DNA of 64,000 nt from Mesorhizobium_K marinum. GTDB taxonomy: Bacteria > Pseudomonadota > Alphaproteobacteria > Rhizobiales > Rhizobiaceae. A program made the position numbers and the translations under genes. The DNA is taken from assembly GCF_040813715.1 (NCBI RefSeq), contig NZ_JBFOCH010000003.1; one strand, 5' to 3'. Positions 49,950 through 61,800 of this stretch are shown here, piece by piece (the stretch's first letter is position 1; each line of letters starts with the position of its first letter). The notes under the pieces are model-generated. The model saw only the letters and a list, made by a program, of their open reading frames with translations, searched no databases and was not told where the DNA came from.

Positions 49950-52900
49950 ATGAAATTCTCCCGTCTTCGCCTTCTCGGCTTCAAATCCTTCGTTGAACCC
50001 GGCGAGTTCGTCATCGAGCGTGGCCTGACGGGGATCGTCGGGCCCAACGGCTGCGGCAAGTCCAACCTTGTCGAGGCGCTGCGCTGGGTGATGGGCGAAA
50101 GCTCCTACAAGAACATGCGCGCGTCCGGCATGGACGACGTCATCTTCTCGGGCTCGGGCACCCGGCCGGCCAGAAACACGGCCGAGGTCACGCTTTTCCT
50201 CGACAATGTCGACCGCACCGCGCCGGCCGCCTTCAACGATGCGGACGAACTGCAGGTATCGCGCCGTATCGAGCGCGAGGCGGGCTCCGTCTACCGCATC
50301 AACGGCAAGGAAGCGCGCGCGAAGGACGTGCAACTGCTGTTCGCCGACCAGTCGACGGGCGCGCGCTCGCCTTCGATGGTCGGGCAGGGACGCATCGGCG
50401 AACTGATCCAGGCGAAACCGCAGGCGCGTCGCGCACTGCTCGAAGAAGCGGCCGGCATTTCGGGCCTGCACACCCGCCGGCACGAGGCGGAACTCAGGTT
50501 GCGCGCCGCCGAACAGAATCTCGAGCGCCTCGACGACGTCGTCGGCGAACTCGAAGGCCAGATCGAGAACCTGAAGCGCCAGGCGCGGCAGGCCTCGCGC
50601 TTCAAGAACCTCTCCGCAGACATCCGCAAGGCCGAGGCGACGCTGCTGCATGTGCGCTGGACGCAGGCCAAGGCCCAGGAAGCGGAGGCGCAGTCGGCTC
50701 TGTCGGCGGCCACCTCGGTCGTCGGCGAGCGCGCCAGCGCCCAGATGGAGGCCGCCAAGGAGCAGGCGATCGGCGCTCACAAGATGCCGGAGCTGCGCGA
50801 GGCCGAGGCGTCTGCGGCGGCCGCGTTCCAGCGCCTGTCCATCGCCAAGGCGCAGATCGAGGAAGAGGCGACCCGGATCGAGCGTAGGCGCGCCGAACTC
50901 GCCCGCCGGCTGGAGCAGCTGGACGCTGACATGGCCCGCGAGGAGCAGATGATCCGCGACAATGCGGACGTCCTGCAGCGGCTGGACGGCGAGGAAACCT
51001 CGCTCAACGAGGAAAACGCCTCGTCGCTGGACCGCGAAACATCCACGCGCGCCGCCTTCGAAGGCGCTTCGACCGCCTTGACGCTGAGCGAGGCCGCGCT
51101 TGCCAAGCTGACGGCCGAGCGGGCGGAAGCGGTTGCGGCGCGAAACCAGATCGAACGGCAGTTGCGCGAGACGACGGAGCGGCGCGAGCGTCTGGAGCGC
51201 CAGTTTACCGGCATCGACCGCGAAGCGGACGAGATTGCACAGCGCATCGCCGCGCTCGCCGACCCGGCCGAGAAGCAGCAGTTGGCCGAAGAAGCCCAGG
51301 CCAGGCTCGAGCAGGCCGAGGCGGTGGCCGGCGACGCCGAAAGGGCGGTGGCCGAAGCTCGCGCGGCCGAGAGCGCCGCCCGTCCGCCGCTGCAGGAGGC
51401 GCGCGCCGCGCTCGCCAGCATCGAAACCGAAGCCCGGACGCTGGCCAAGATCATCAGTGCGGTAAGCGGGGACAGCTTCCCGGCGGTGCTGGAACAGATC
51501 AAGGTCGATCGCGGCTTCGAGACGGCGCTTGGCGCTGCGCTTGGCGAAGACCTCGACGCCGCGCTCGATCCGCAAGCGCCCGCGCACTGGTCAGATGTCG
51601 AGGCAGGCGACGCCGATCCGGCGCTGCCGGAGGGCGTTCAGAGCCTTGCCAGCGTGGTGCGCGCACCGCGCCAGCTCGCGCGCCGCCTGGCGCAGATCGG
51701 CATCGTCGATTCCGCCGATGGCCGCCGCCTGCAGGGCCAGCTGAAGACCGGCCAGCGTCTGGTCGGCAAGGATGGCGCGCTGTGGCGCTGGGACGGCTTT
51801 ACGGCGAGCGCCGACGCGCCGACGGCCGCGGCGCAGCGCCTGGCGCAGAAGAACCGGCTGGCCGAGCTCGAACTCGAACTGGCCGGCGCAAGCGAAAAGG
51901 TCAGGGCCGCCGAAGCCGCGCTGGCAAACGCCGAGCAGGCCGTTCGCGACCGCGTGGCGGCCGAAGCGGCCGCTAGGCAGGGCTGGCGCGATGCGCAAAA
52001 CCGTCTCGGCGAGGCGCGCGATGCGCTCTCCCGGGCCGAAAGGGCCGCGGGCGAATTCGCAGCGCGCCGTCAGTCGCTCGAGGAGTCGCGCGCACGCATT
52101 GCCGACGATCTTTCCGAGGCCGCCGAGGCGGTCGCGGAGGCGGAAATGCAGCTCGCCGAAGCGCCCGATCTCGGCGACCTCGGCGAAAGGCTTGCCGCGC
52201 TCGCCGCGACGGTGACGCGAGACCGCGGGCTGCTCGCCGACGCGCGCGCGCTCCACGACGGGCTGAAGCGCGAGGCCGAGGCGCGGACCAGGCGGCTCGC
52301 AGCGATCGCAACCGACCGTGCGACCTGGGTGCAGCGCGCGGCGAACGCCGACACGCAGATCGCCGCACTGGCCGAGCGCCGCGACGAGACTGCGTCGGAG
52401 ATCGAGACCCTGAGCGACGCGCCCGACGAGATCGACGCCAAGCGCCGGGCGTTGCTCAGCCAGCTTTCGCAGGCAGAGANGAAGCGCGAGGCCGAGGCGC
52501 GGACAAGGCGGCTCGCCGCGATCGCTACCGACCGCGCGACCTGGGTGCAGCGCGCGGCGAACGCCGACACGCAGATCGCCGCACTGGCCGAGCGCCGCGA
52601 CGAGACCGCGTCGGAGATCGAGACCCTGAGCGACGCGCCCGACGAGATCGACTCCAAGCGCCGGGCGCTGCTCAGCCAGCTTTCGCAGGCCGAGACGCTG
52701 CGCAAGGCGGCAGCCNGCCAAGCGCCGGGCGTTGCTCAGCCAGCTTTCGCAGGCAGAGACGCTGCGCAAGGCGGCAGCCGACCGGCTGCAGGAGGCGGAA
52801 ACGCGGCAGGCGGCGCTCGACAAGACCGCGCTCGGCTCCGTGCAGGCGCTGTCGGAAGCGCGCGAAAGCAGGGTCCGGGCCGAAGAGCGGCTGAATGCGG

Positions 52901-53688
52901 CCGACGAGCGGCGCAAGGAAGCCGAGGCGCGCATCCAGGAAGTACTGAATACCCTGCCGCATCTGGCGATCCGCCAGGCGGAACTCGATCCGGACGCGCC
53001 GCTGCCCGACATGGCCGATATCGAGCGGCGGCTCGACCGTCTCAAGGTCGAACGCGAGAGGCTCGGCGCGGTCAACCTGCGCGCCGAGGAGGAGCAGCGC
53101 GAACTGAGCGAGCGGCTCGAGACCATCGTTTCGGAACGCGAGGACGTCATCGAGGCGATCCGCAAGCTCAGGCAGGCGATCCAGAGCCTCAACCGCGAGG
53201 GGCGCGAGCGCCTGCTTGCCGCATTCGAGGTCGTGAACGGCCATTTCAAGAGGCTGTTCACGCATCTTTTCGGCGGTGGCACGGCCGAGCTCCAGCTCAT
53301 CGAATCCGAAGACCCGCTGGAAGCCGGGTTGGAGATCCTGGCGCGCCCGCCGGGCAAGAAGCCGCAGACGATGACGCTGCTTTCGGGCGGCGAGCAGGCG
53401 CTGACGGCGATGGCGCTGATTTTTGCGGTATTCCTGACCAATCCCGCGCCGATCTGCGTGCTCGACGAGGTGGATGCACCGCTGGACGACCATAATGTGG
53501 AGCGCTTCTGCAACCTGATGGACGAGATGGCGGCGTCGACGGAGACGCGCTTCGTCATCATCACCCACAATCCGATCACCATGGCGCGCATGAACAGGCT
53601 GTTCGGCGTGACGATGGCGGAGCAGGGGGTGAGCCAGCTCGTATCGGTCAGCCTCGAAGCCGCAGAGCGGATGCGCGAGGCAAGCTAG
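49950..53688 (+). CDS. smc: Chromosome segregation protein SMC
   Basis: SMC organises and separates chromosomes with ScpA and ScpB. The N-terminus has Walker A GPNGCGKSN and the LFADQSTGARSPSMVGQGRIGELI region. Long coiled coils follow, with a hinge near residue 500-640. The C-terminus has the ABC signature LLSGGEQALTAMALIFA and Walker B ICVLDEVDAPLDDHNV. As printed the gene contains two Ns (52480, 52716) flanked by three overlapping copies, which break the frame. Removing 280 bp (52437-52716 equivalent) gives one 1,152-residue protein, a normal SMC length. I chose ATG at 49950. mutY, dciA and dsbA lie upstream. Confidence 0.94.
52265..52780. repeat. Triple unmerged contig overlap within smc (N at 52480 and 52716)
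   Basis: Copy A is 52265-52479. Copy B (52481-52715) repeats A at an offset of 216 bp and extends further with variant codons. Copy C (from 52717) repeats the end of A and B. Where they overlap, A and C agree (for example GCC-AAG, GCG-TTG, GCA-GAG) while B differs (TCC-AAG, GCG-CTG, GCC-GAG), so B looks like a bridging contig from another strain. Confidence 0.88.
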
Positions 53689-53693
53689 TCTTT

Positions 53694-53865
53694 GCGGCGG
53701 TCGCCGGCGGCCCGCCGTTGCTGCCACGGCGCCATTCACTCCGGCGAAACGCACTTTTCAGTCGAGGCAAGTCCGTCTNCGCGGCGGTCGCCGCCGGCCC
53801 GCCGTTGCTGCCACGGTGCCATTCACTCCCGCGAAACGCACTTTTTCAGTCGAGGCAAGTCCGTC
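53694..53865. repeat. Unmerged contig overlap around N at 53779
   Basis: Bases 53694-53778 recur at 53781-53865 with four or so substitutions and one T insertion. The segment lies between smc and the tRNA-Gln gene and encodes nothing I can identify. It is the only copy pair outside a gene apart from the first one in the window. Confidence 0.85.
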
Positions 53866-53873
53866 TGCCGCGT

Positions 53874-53948
53874 TGGCTGGGGCGCCTGGATTCGAACCAG
53901 GGAATGGCGGTACCAAAAACCGCTGCCTTACCGCTTGGCTACGCCCCA
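53874..53948 (-). tRNA. tRNA-Gln (TTG)
   Basis: The minus strand from 53948 to 53874 folds as a 75-nt tRNA with encoded CCA. The acceptor stem TGGGGCG pairs with CGCCCCA, the D-arm has AGCCAAGCGGTAAGGC, the anticodon stem GCGGT/ACCGC encloses the loop TTTTGGT (anticodon TTG, reads CAA), and the T-loop is TTCGAAT in a CCTGG/CCAGG stem. A Gln tRNA between smc and ppdK fits related genomes. Confidence 0.96.
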
Positions 53949-54218
53949 TCGTGCCGAAGCATCGACGTGAGCGGCCTTATAACAGCGTCTTTGAAAAGCA
54001 CAATCGGGCGCAGAGGCCGCGTTCGCAGCTTCACGGTGGGACCCACCGCCCCGTCCGGCCCGGACATCGACGGCCTGCCAGCCATGGTGGTTTTCCTCCT
54101 GTGCCGGCNNNCTAACGCTAATCGATTGTAGGACCTGCGCCCGGTTGCCTTTCGCAATGCAGCATCTTAACGGTCGCACCGGATCGCCAGTTCCGGCAGC
54201 TTTCCGTGAGGAGCAAAG
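53949..54218. other. Intergenic region with sequence gap
   Basis: About 270 bp between the tRNA-Gln and ppdK, interrupted by NNN at 54109-54111, the only multi-base gap in the window. The bases either side are not repeated, so its true length is unknown. I see no gene. It should contain the tRNA promoter on the minus strand and the ppdK promoter on the plus strand; GAGGAGC (54209-54215) is the ppdK ribosome site. Confidence 0.7.
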
Positions 54219-56962
<2,744 letters not shown>

Positions 56963-57017
56963 GGTCTCGGCCAACTTCGGGCGGCGCAGACGCCGTCCGA
57001 CAGAGCGCGCAGGCGCG

Positions 57018-57404
57018 TCAGGCGGCGGCCTTCAGCACGTCCATCAGGCCGGCATATGACTCGGCGATTCCCGCCAGCGGGCTCCGGCTGTGCGAGGCCG
57101 TCTCGACCTTGAGCTGGCCGCCTGTCGCCGGCAGCGTGAGCAGGAGGAACTGCCGTCCTTCTCCGAGCCCGACCACGGCGGCAGCGGCATGCTGCGTCTC
57201 GCCGTCGACGCTGGTCTTCATCTTGAAGAGGAGCGTTCCCTCGACGACTTCGAGCGCGCCGCGCACGACCTGTTCGAACTCCTGGTCGGACACCTCGTGA
57301 GATATCCGGGCGATCGGAATCGCCGGCTCAAGCATCGCCTCGGCCGCGCCGGTTGCGGAACTGCCTTGCTCAGGCTGGTGCTCGATCGATTCTTCGGCGT
57401 TCAT
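57018..57404 (-). CDS. Hypothetical protein
   Basis: A 128-residue soluble protein without signal peptide or membrane helix. An acidic N-terminus (MNAEESIEHQPEQG) leads into a predicted alpha/beta domain with DQEFEQVVRGALEVVEGTLLFKMKTSVDGETQHAAAAVVGLGEGRQFLLLTL. I recognise no family. The ATG at 57404 has AGAGG 7 bp before it; a TTG two codons upstream is less likely. It is divergent from the DUF1499 gene. Confidence 0.75.
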   Translation of the reverse strand: MNAEESIEHQPEQGSSATGAAEAMLEPAIPIARISHEVSDQEFEQVVRGALEVVEGTLLFKMKTSVDGETQHAAAAVVGLGEGRQFLLLTLPATGGQLKVETASHSRSPLAGIAESYAGLMDVLKAAA

Positions 57405-57609
57405 GCGCAACCTCTTTGGCCATTCGCATACAAAACCCCGCCGCCGCCAAGAATCGGCGTCGACGATGGCCGCAATATGGCGAGCGCGCGTGCCGCGGGG
57501 TCAGGTCATCCGGTCATGCGGCTGCGGGAGAGCGCCCGAAGCCTTTCCGCCGCAGGGAAAAGGCTCTAAGTAGCACCCCGGCGAACAGCAACGGGCGGCG
57601 ACCGAACTC

Positions 57610-58506
57610 ATGGACGAATACCTCGAACGGCGCGTTTCAAACGCTACCGTCTGGTCGCGCCGGCTCGCCATCTTCTCGGCGGTCGTCCTTCTTACGGCGG
57701 GCGTCGCCCACCGCATCGGTTTCGTGGCCACGCCGGACATGCCGGCGGTGCTCGGCGTCGTCGGCGCGATCGCGATCCTCGCGCTGGCCTTCGCGGTGCG
57801 AGCGGTCTTCCTGTTCTGGGATCACGGCGGCAAGGGCGGTGGCACGCTGGTCTTCGCGATCCTCGTCGCCCTCCTGGTGCTCACGCCTTTCTTCATCACG
57901 GCCTATCGCGGCTTTACGCTGCCCATGATGAACGACATTTCGACAGACCCCGACGATCCGCCGGAGTTCGCCATAGCCGCGGCGCGACGAACGGCCGGCA
58001 TGAACGCGGTCGAGCCGTTCACGCCGGAGCGCCGCAAGCTTCAGCACGACAGCTATCCGGCCGCGACCGGCCGGCGCTACGAAGCGCCGATCGGCCAGGT
58101 TGCAGACGTCGTCTCCGAAGTCATCGAGCGGCGAGGCTGGACGGTCGTCAGTCCGGCTGCGATACCGGCGGATGCGACCGAGATCACGATCGAGGCGCAG
58201 GCCGGGTCGTTCCTGTTCGGCTTCCCGGTAGACGTCGCCATACGGCTGATCGACGAGGACACGTCGACCTATGTCGACATGCGATCGGCGTCGCGCTACT
58301 GGCCGCACGATTTCGGCGACAACGCGGCCCGGATCGAATCCTTCCTGGCCGAACTCGACACCGAGGTCGCCTACCTGACCGTCGTGACGCCGGTCGAGCC
58401 GCCGGAACCGCCTCCGCCGCCGCCAGAGCCCGCCGAGGCTGCGCCGCCGCCGGAACCAGCCGAGCCCGCCGAGCCGCTAGACCGGTCGGAAGATCCCCCC
58501 GATTGA
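57610..58506 (+). CDS. DUF1499 membrane protein with proline-rich tail
   Basis: A 298-residue protein. Three membrane helices (about residues 18-40, 48-70 and 78-98) are followed by a DUF1499 domain with RRYEAPIGQVADVVSEVIERRGW and STYVDMRSASRYWPHDFGDNAARIESFLAEL. DUF1499 is widespread and of unknown function. The last ~40 residues are almost wholly Pro, Glu and Ala, suggesting a disordered linker or partner-binding tail. Its final 30 bp overlap the convergent MBL hydrolase gene. Confidence 0.85.
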   Translation: MDEYLERRVSNATVWSRRLAIFSAVVLLTAGVAHRIGFVATPDMPAVLGVVGAIAILALAFAVRAVFLFWDHGGKGGGTLVFAILVALLVLTPFFITAYRGFTLPMMNDISTDPDDPPEFAIAAARRTAGMNAVEPFTPERRKLQHDSYPAATGRRYEAPIGQVADVVSEVIERRGWTVVSPAAIPADATEITIEAQAGSFLFGFPVDVAIRLIDEDTSTYVDMRSASRYWPHDFGDNAARIESFLAELDTEVAYLTVVTPVEPPEPPPPPPEPAEAAPPPEPAEPAEPLDRSEDPPD

Positions 58507-59376
58507 CGGGACGCTGTCAGTCTCCACCAGATCGCGCTCCACCAGATCTTCCAGATGGGCGAGGACGGACAGCGCGGCCGCGCCATGCATGCGGGGGTCC
58601 GTGTCCCGGTAGACCGCGGCCACGATCTCGTCGATCGACCGGTCGCCCCGGGCGAGACGGTCGATGATCGACCGCTCGCGCGCCAGACGGTGATCCCTCA
58701 GGCCATGAAGGTAGGGTTGCGGACTTGGGACCGGGCCGCCGTGGCCGGGCAGCAGCAGCTTGTCGTCGCGGTCGATCAGCCTTTCCAGAGATTGCATGTA
58801 GTCGCGCATCGAACCGTCCGGCGGCGCGACGATCGACGTCGACCAGCCCATCACGTGATCGCCCGAGAAGAGCACGCCTTCGCCTTCGAGAGCGAAGGCG
58901 GCGTGGTTCGCGGCATGGCCGGGCGTGAGCACCGTTTGCAGCGCCCAGCCAACGCCCTCGATGCGAGATCCCTCCGCCAGAAAAACGTCCGGGGCGAAGT
59001 CGGTGTCGGCTGCCGTATCGAGCGGCGACAAGCCTTGGCCCGGCCGCGCCGGGCGATGTGGTCCCTCGGCGCAGACCGTCGCGCCAGTCGCAACAGCAAG
59101 CCGCCTGGCGAGTGGCGAGTGGTCGCGATGCGTGTGGCTGACGAGAATATGGCTCACCTTCCGGTCACCGATCGCCCGAAGCAGGGCCGCCAGATGACGG
59201 TCGTCGTCGGGGCCCGGGTCGACGATCGCCAGTTCGGTTTCGCCAATGAGGTAGGTGTTCGTGCCGTGAAAGGTGAACGGGCTCGGATTCCGGGCGGTCA
59301 GGCGGGAGACTCTGGCCGAAACCCGGATCGGCTCGCCATAGGCGGGTTCGAAGTCGCGATCGAAATTGAGGCTCAT
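58477..59376 (-). CDS. MBL fold metallo-hydrolase
   Basis: A 299-residue metallo-beta-lactamase-fold hydrolase. The metal motif HxHxDH is SHTHRDHSP near residue 85, with further ligands in TPGHAANHAAFAL and FSGDHVMGW, and LLPGHGGPV near residue 220. A C-terminal helical region (ERDLVETDSVPSIGGIF) resembles LACTB2/BLACT winged-helix tails. The substrate is unknown; relatives include endoribonuclease- and thioesterase-like enzymes. I chose ATG at 59376 (MSLNFDRDF). It is divergent from bioY. Confidence 0.92.
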   Translation of the reverse strand: MSLNFDRDFEPAYGEPIRVSARVSRLTARNPSPFTFHGTNTYLIGETELAIVDPGPDDDRHLAALLRAIGDRKVSHILVSHTHRDHSPLARRLAVATGATVCAEGPHRPARPGQGLSPLDTAADTDFAPDVFLAEGSRIEGVGWALQTVLTPGHAANHAAFALEGEGVLFSGDHVMGWSTSIVAPPDGSMRDYMQSLERLIDRDDKLLLPGHGGPVPSPQPYLHGLRDHRLARERSIIDRLARGDRSIDEIVAAVYRDTDPRMHGAAALSVLAHLEDLVERDLVETDSVPSIGGIFRPV

Positions 59377-59477
59377 GGGACAGACCGGGCAACCGAAACC
59401 ATTGCCGCTTATCACGGAAGCAAATATACCGGAACCGAAGGGCTGGGGGATCAGCCGATGTCGAAACAGGAATCACC

Positions 59478-60128
59478 ATGAGCTTTGCAGTCACCGCCCG
59501 TCCGCTCGTCGACCTCGCCTTGCCGCAAAAGGGTGCAGCCCGCCTGGGCGCGCAGCTTTTCCTCGTCGTGGCGGGAACCCTGCTGCTGACGCTTTCGGCA
59601 AAGACCAAGGTTGTGCTTGGTCCCGTCGACATGTCGCTGCAGACCCTCGTCGTCCTGCTGATCGCCGCCGGTTTCGGCCTGCGCCTCGGCGTCGCCACGC
59701 TGCTGCTCTACCTTGCCGAAGGGGCGATGGGCTTCCCGGTGTTCCAGGGTACGCCCGAGAAGGGCCTCGGCGTCGTCTACATGCTCGGCACCACGGGCGG
59801 CTACCTTGCCGGCTTCGTCGTGATGGCCGCGATCGTCGGCTGGGCCGCCGATCGCGGGCTTGACCGCAATCCCTTGAAGCTCTTCGGCGTCATGCTTGCC
59901 GCCGACGCGGTGANCCTTGACCGCAATCCCCTGAAGCTCTTCGGCGTCATGCTTGCCGCCGACGCGGTGATGCTGGCGATGGGCTATGCCTGGCTGGCCG
60001 TGCTGATCGGCTCGGCCAAGGCTTGGGAGTTCGGCGTCGTCCCCTTCCTGGTGCCCGATCTGATCAAGGTTGCGCTGGCAGCCGCCCTGGTGCCCGCGGT
60101 CTGGTCGCTGCTGCCGAAGCGCGGCTGA
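59478..60128 (+). CDS. bioY: Biotin transporter BioY
   Basis: BioY is the substrate-binding membrane component of the biotin ECF transporter. It has about six membrane helices, with the family segments KVVLGPVDMSLQTLVVLLIAAGFG, EGAMGFPVFQGTPEKGLG and LGTTGGYLAGFVVMA. No bioM or bioN follows, so it may work alone or with subunits encoded elsewhere. The frame contains an N at 59914 with a 57-bp duplication. Removing one copy gives 197 residues, the usual size. Confidence 0.93.
   Translation: MSFAVTARPLVDLALPQKGAARLGAQLFLVVAGTLLLTLSAKTKVVLGPVDMSLQTLVVLLIAAGFGLRLGVATLLLYLAEGAMGFPVFQGTPEKGLGVVYMLGTTGGYLAGFVVMAAIVGWAADRGLDRNPLKLFGVMLAADAVXLDRNPLKLFGVMLAADAVMLAMGYAWLAVLIGSAKAWEFGVVPFLVPDLIKVALAAALVPAVWSLLPKRG
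59859..59970. repeat. Unmerged contig overlap around N at 59914
   Basis: Bases 59859-59913 recur at 59916-59970 with one synonymous change (TTG/CTG). The offset of 57 bp keeps the bioY frame and adds 19 false residues starting at LDRNPLKLFG. Confidence 0.9.
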
Positions 60129-60228
60129 CGACCGCAAGACGGGGAGGCCGACCAACAGCGCGGCCTCGGCCCCGTACCCTGCCCGGGCCGTTGACCGGCT
60201 GACCGGGAAATCTGCCACGTTCGGCCTG

Positions 60229-60263
60229 CCGATTCATCTTGCCGTTGCAAGATGAATCGGTTT
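60229..60263 (+). terminator. Perfect 14-bp inverted repeat, likely terminator after bioY
   Basis: CCGATTCATCTTGC (60229-60242) pairs without mismatch with GCAAGATGAATCGG (60247-60260) around the loop CGTT, followed by TTT. It lies about 100 bp after the bioY stop and 58 bp before rfbA. The short T-run makes termination plausible but unproven. The AT content of the arms is higher than that of the neighbouring genes. Confidence 0.6.
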
Positions 60264-60320
60264 CGATAGCCAGACCGCTTCAGCTTAGTTCGCCGGCGGC
60301 ATTTGGAGAACGGGAGCAGG

Positions 60321-61208
60321 ATGAAGGGTATTATTCTGGCGGGCGGAAGCGGTACTCGACTTTATCCGCTTACGCTTGCCGTTTCGAAACAGATTCTTCC
60401 GATCTACGACAAACCGATGATCTACTATCCTCTCAGCGTCCTGATGCTGGCGGGGATAAGGGACATCCTGGTGATTTCGACGCCGCACGACCTGCCGCTT
60501 TTCCGGCAGCTCCTGGGAGACGGCTCGGCGTTCGGCATCCGGCTTTCCTACGCCGAGCAGGCCGAGCCGCGGGGCCTTGCCGAAGCCTTCGTGATCGGCA
60601 GGGACTTCATCGGCGACAGTCCGGTCGCCATGATCCTCGGCGACAACATCTTTTTCGGCGAGGGCCTGTCGCGGATCTGCCAGGAAGCCGCGCGGAACCC
60701 GTCCGGCGCGTCGGTTTTCGCCTACCAGGTCGATCATCCGGAACGGTACGGCGTTGTCAGCTTCGACCGAGGCACCGGGCGCGCCCTGACCATCGAGGAA
60801 AAGCCGGCCCAACCCAGGTCGAACTGGGCCGTGACCGGGCTCTACTTCTACGACAACGACGTGGTCGAGATCGCTGCGGCGACGACGCCTTCGGCGCGCG
60901 GCGAACTCGAGATCACGGCCGTCAACAACGCGTATCTCGAGCGCGGAAGCCTGCGCGTTCACCGGCTGGGCCGGGGGTTCGCGTGGCTCGACACGGGCAC
61001 CCACGAGAGCCTGCACGACGCCGCTTCCTTCGTGCGGACCATTGAGCACAGGCAAGGCATCAAGATCGCCTGCCCGGAAGAGATCGGCGTCGACATGGGC
61101 TGGCTCGATCCCGGCAGCGTCCTGGCGCGAGCCGACCGACTGGGCAACAACGAGTATGCCCGCTACCTGAAGCGGCGCATGGCTGAACTGGAACGCGGCG
61201 ATGCCTGA
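60321..61208 (+). CDS. rfbA: Glucose-1-phosphate thymidylyltransferase
   Basis: RfbA/RmlA makes dTDP-glucose from glucose-1-phosphate and dTTP, the first step of dTDP-L-rhamnose synthesis. The 295-residue protein has GIILAGGSGTRLYPLTLAVSKQILPIYDKPMIYYPLS at its start, ILGDNIFFGEGL as the metal/sugar site and EEKPAQPRSNWAVTGLYFYDN. GGAG occurs shortly before the ATG. It overlaps rfbC by 8 bp and starts the operon rfbA-rfbC-rfbB-rfbD. Confidence 0.97.
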   Translation: MKGIILAGGSGTRLYPLTLAVSKQILPIYDKPMIYYPLSVLMLAGIRDILVISTPHDLPLFRQLLGDGSAFGIRLSYAEQAEPRGLAEAFVIGRDFIGDSPVAMILGDNIFFGEGLSRICQEAARNPSGASVFAYQVDHPERYGVVSFDRGTGRALTIEEKPAQPRSNWAVTGLYFYDNDVVEIAAATTPSARGELEITAVNNAYLERGSLRVHRLGRGFAWLDTGTHESLHDAASFVRTIEHRQGIKIACPEEIGVDMGWLDPGSVLARADRLGNNEYARYLKRRMAELERGDA

Positions 61209-61761
61209 GGTAAGGCAACTCGCGCTGCCGGGCGTCCTCGAAATCACGCCGCCTCGTTTCGGCGACCATCGCGGTTTCTTTTCCGATACGTACAATGCAG
61301 CGGCCCTAGCGGAGCACGGGCTCGACGTAGCATTCGTGCAGGACAACCATTCCTGTTCGAAGCCGGCCGGCGTGCTGCGCGGCCTGCACTATCAGTTGCC
61401 GCCGTTCGGCCAGGACAAGCTGGTCCGCGTCACGCGGGGTGCCATATTGGACGTCGCCGTCGACATTCGCCGGGGCTCGCCCACTTTCGGCCGATGGCTC
61501 TCGCTGGAAGTGTCGGCGGAGAAATGGAACCAGATTTTCGTTCCGAAGGGCTATGCGCACGGTTTCGTGACGCTCGTCCCGGATACCGAAGTCCTCTACA
61601 AGGTGACGGCGCGCTATGCCCCGACGCACGAACGCTCGATCCGCTTCGACGATCCGGCGCTCGGCATTGACTGGCGCTTGCCCGCGGCCGGCATCACCCT
61701 GTCCGAGAAGGACGACCGTGCGCCCCTTCTCGCCGACGCAGAGCTTTTCGAGCAGAGTTGA
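61201..61761 (+). CDS. rfbC: dTDP-4-dehydrorhamnose 3,5-epimerase
   Basis: RfbC/RmlC epimerises C3 and C5 of dTDP-4-keto-6-deoxyglucose. The 186-residue cupin has GDHRGFFSDTYN, FVQDNHSCSKPAGVLRGLHYQLPPFGQDKLVRV with the catalytic His in GLHYQ, and VPKGYAHGFVTLVPDTEVLYKVT. It overlaps rfbA by 8 bp and precedes rfbB by 39 bp. Confidence 0.96.
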   Translation: MPEVRQLALPGVLEITPPRFGDHRGFFSDTYNAAALAEHGLDVAFVQDNHSCSKPAGVLRGLHYQLPPFGQDKLVRVTRGAILDVAVDIRRGSPTFGRWLSLEVSAEKWNQIFVPKGYAHGFVTLVPDTEVLYKVTARYAPTHERSIRFDDPALGIDWRLPAAGITLSEKDDRAPLLADAELFEQS

Positions 61762-61800
61762 ACCGGGCGCGGTGCGGCGGCGAATTGCAATCGAGGTGAG

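Noticed and set aside
56963..57017. Terminator after ppdK
   Set aside because: Several short GC hairpins can be drawn, but none is followed by a T-run.
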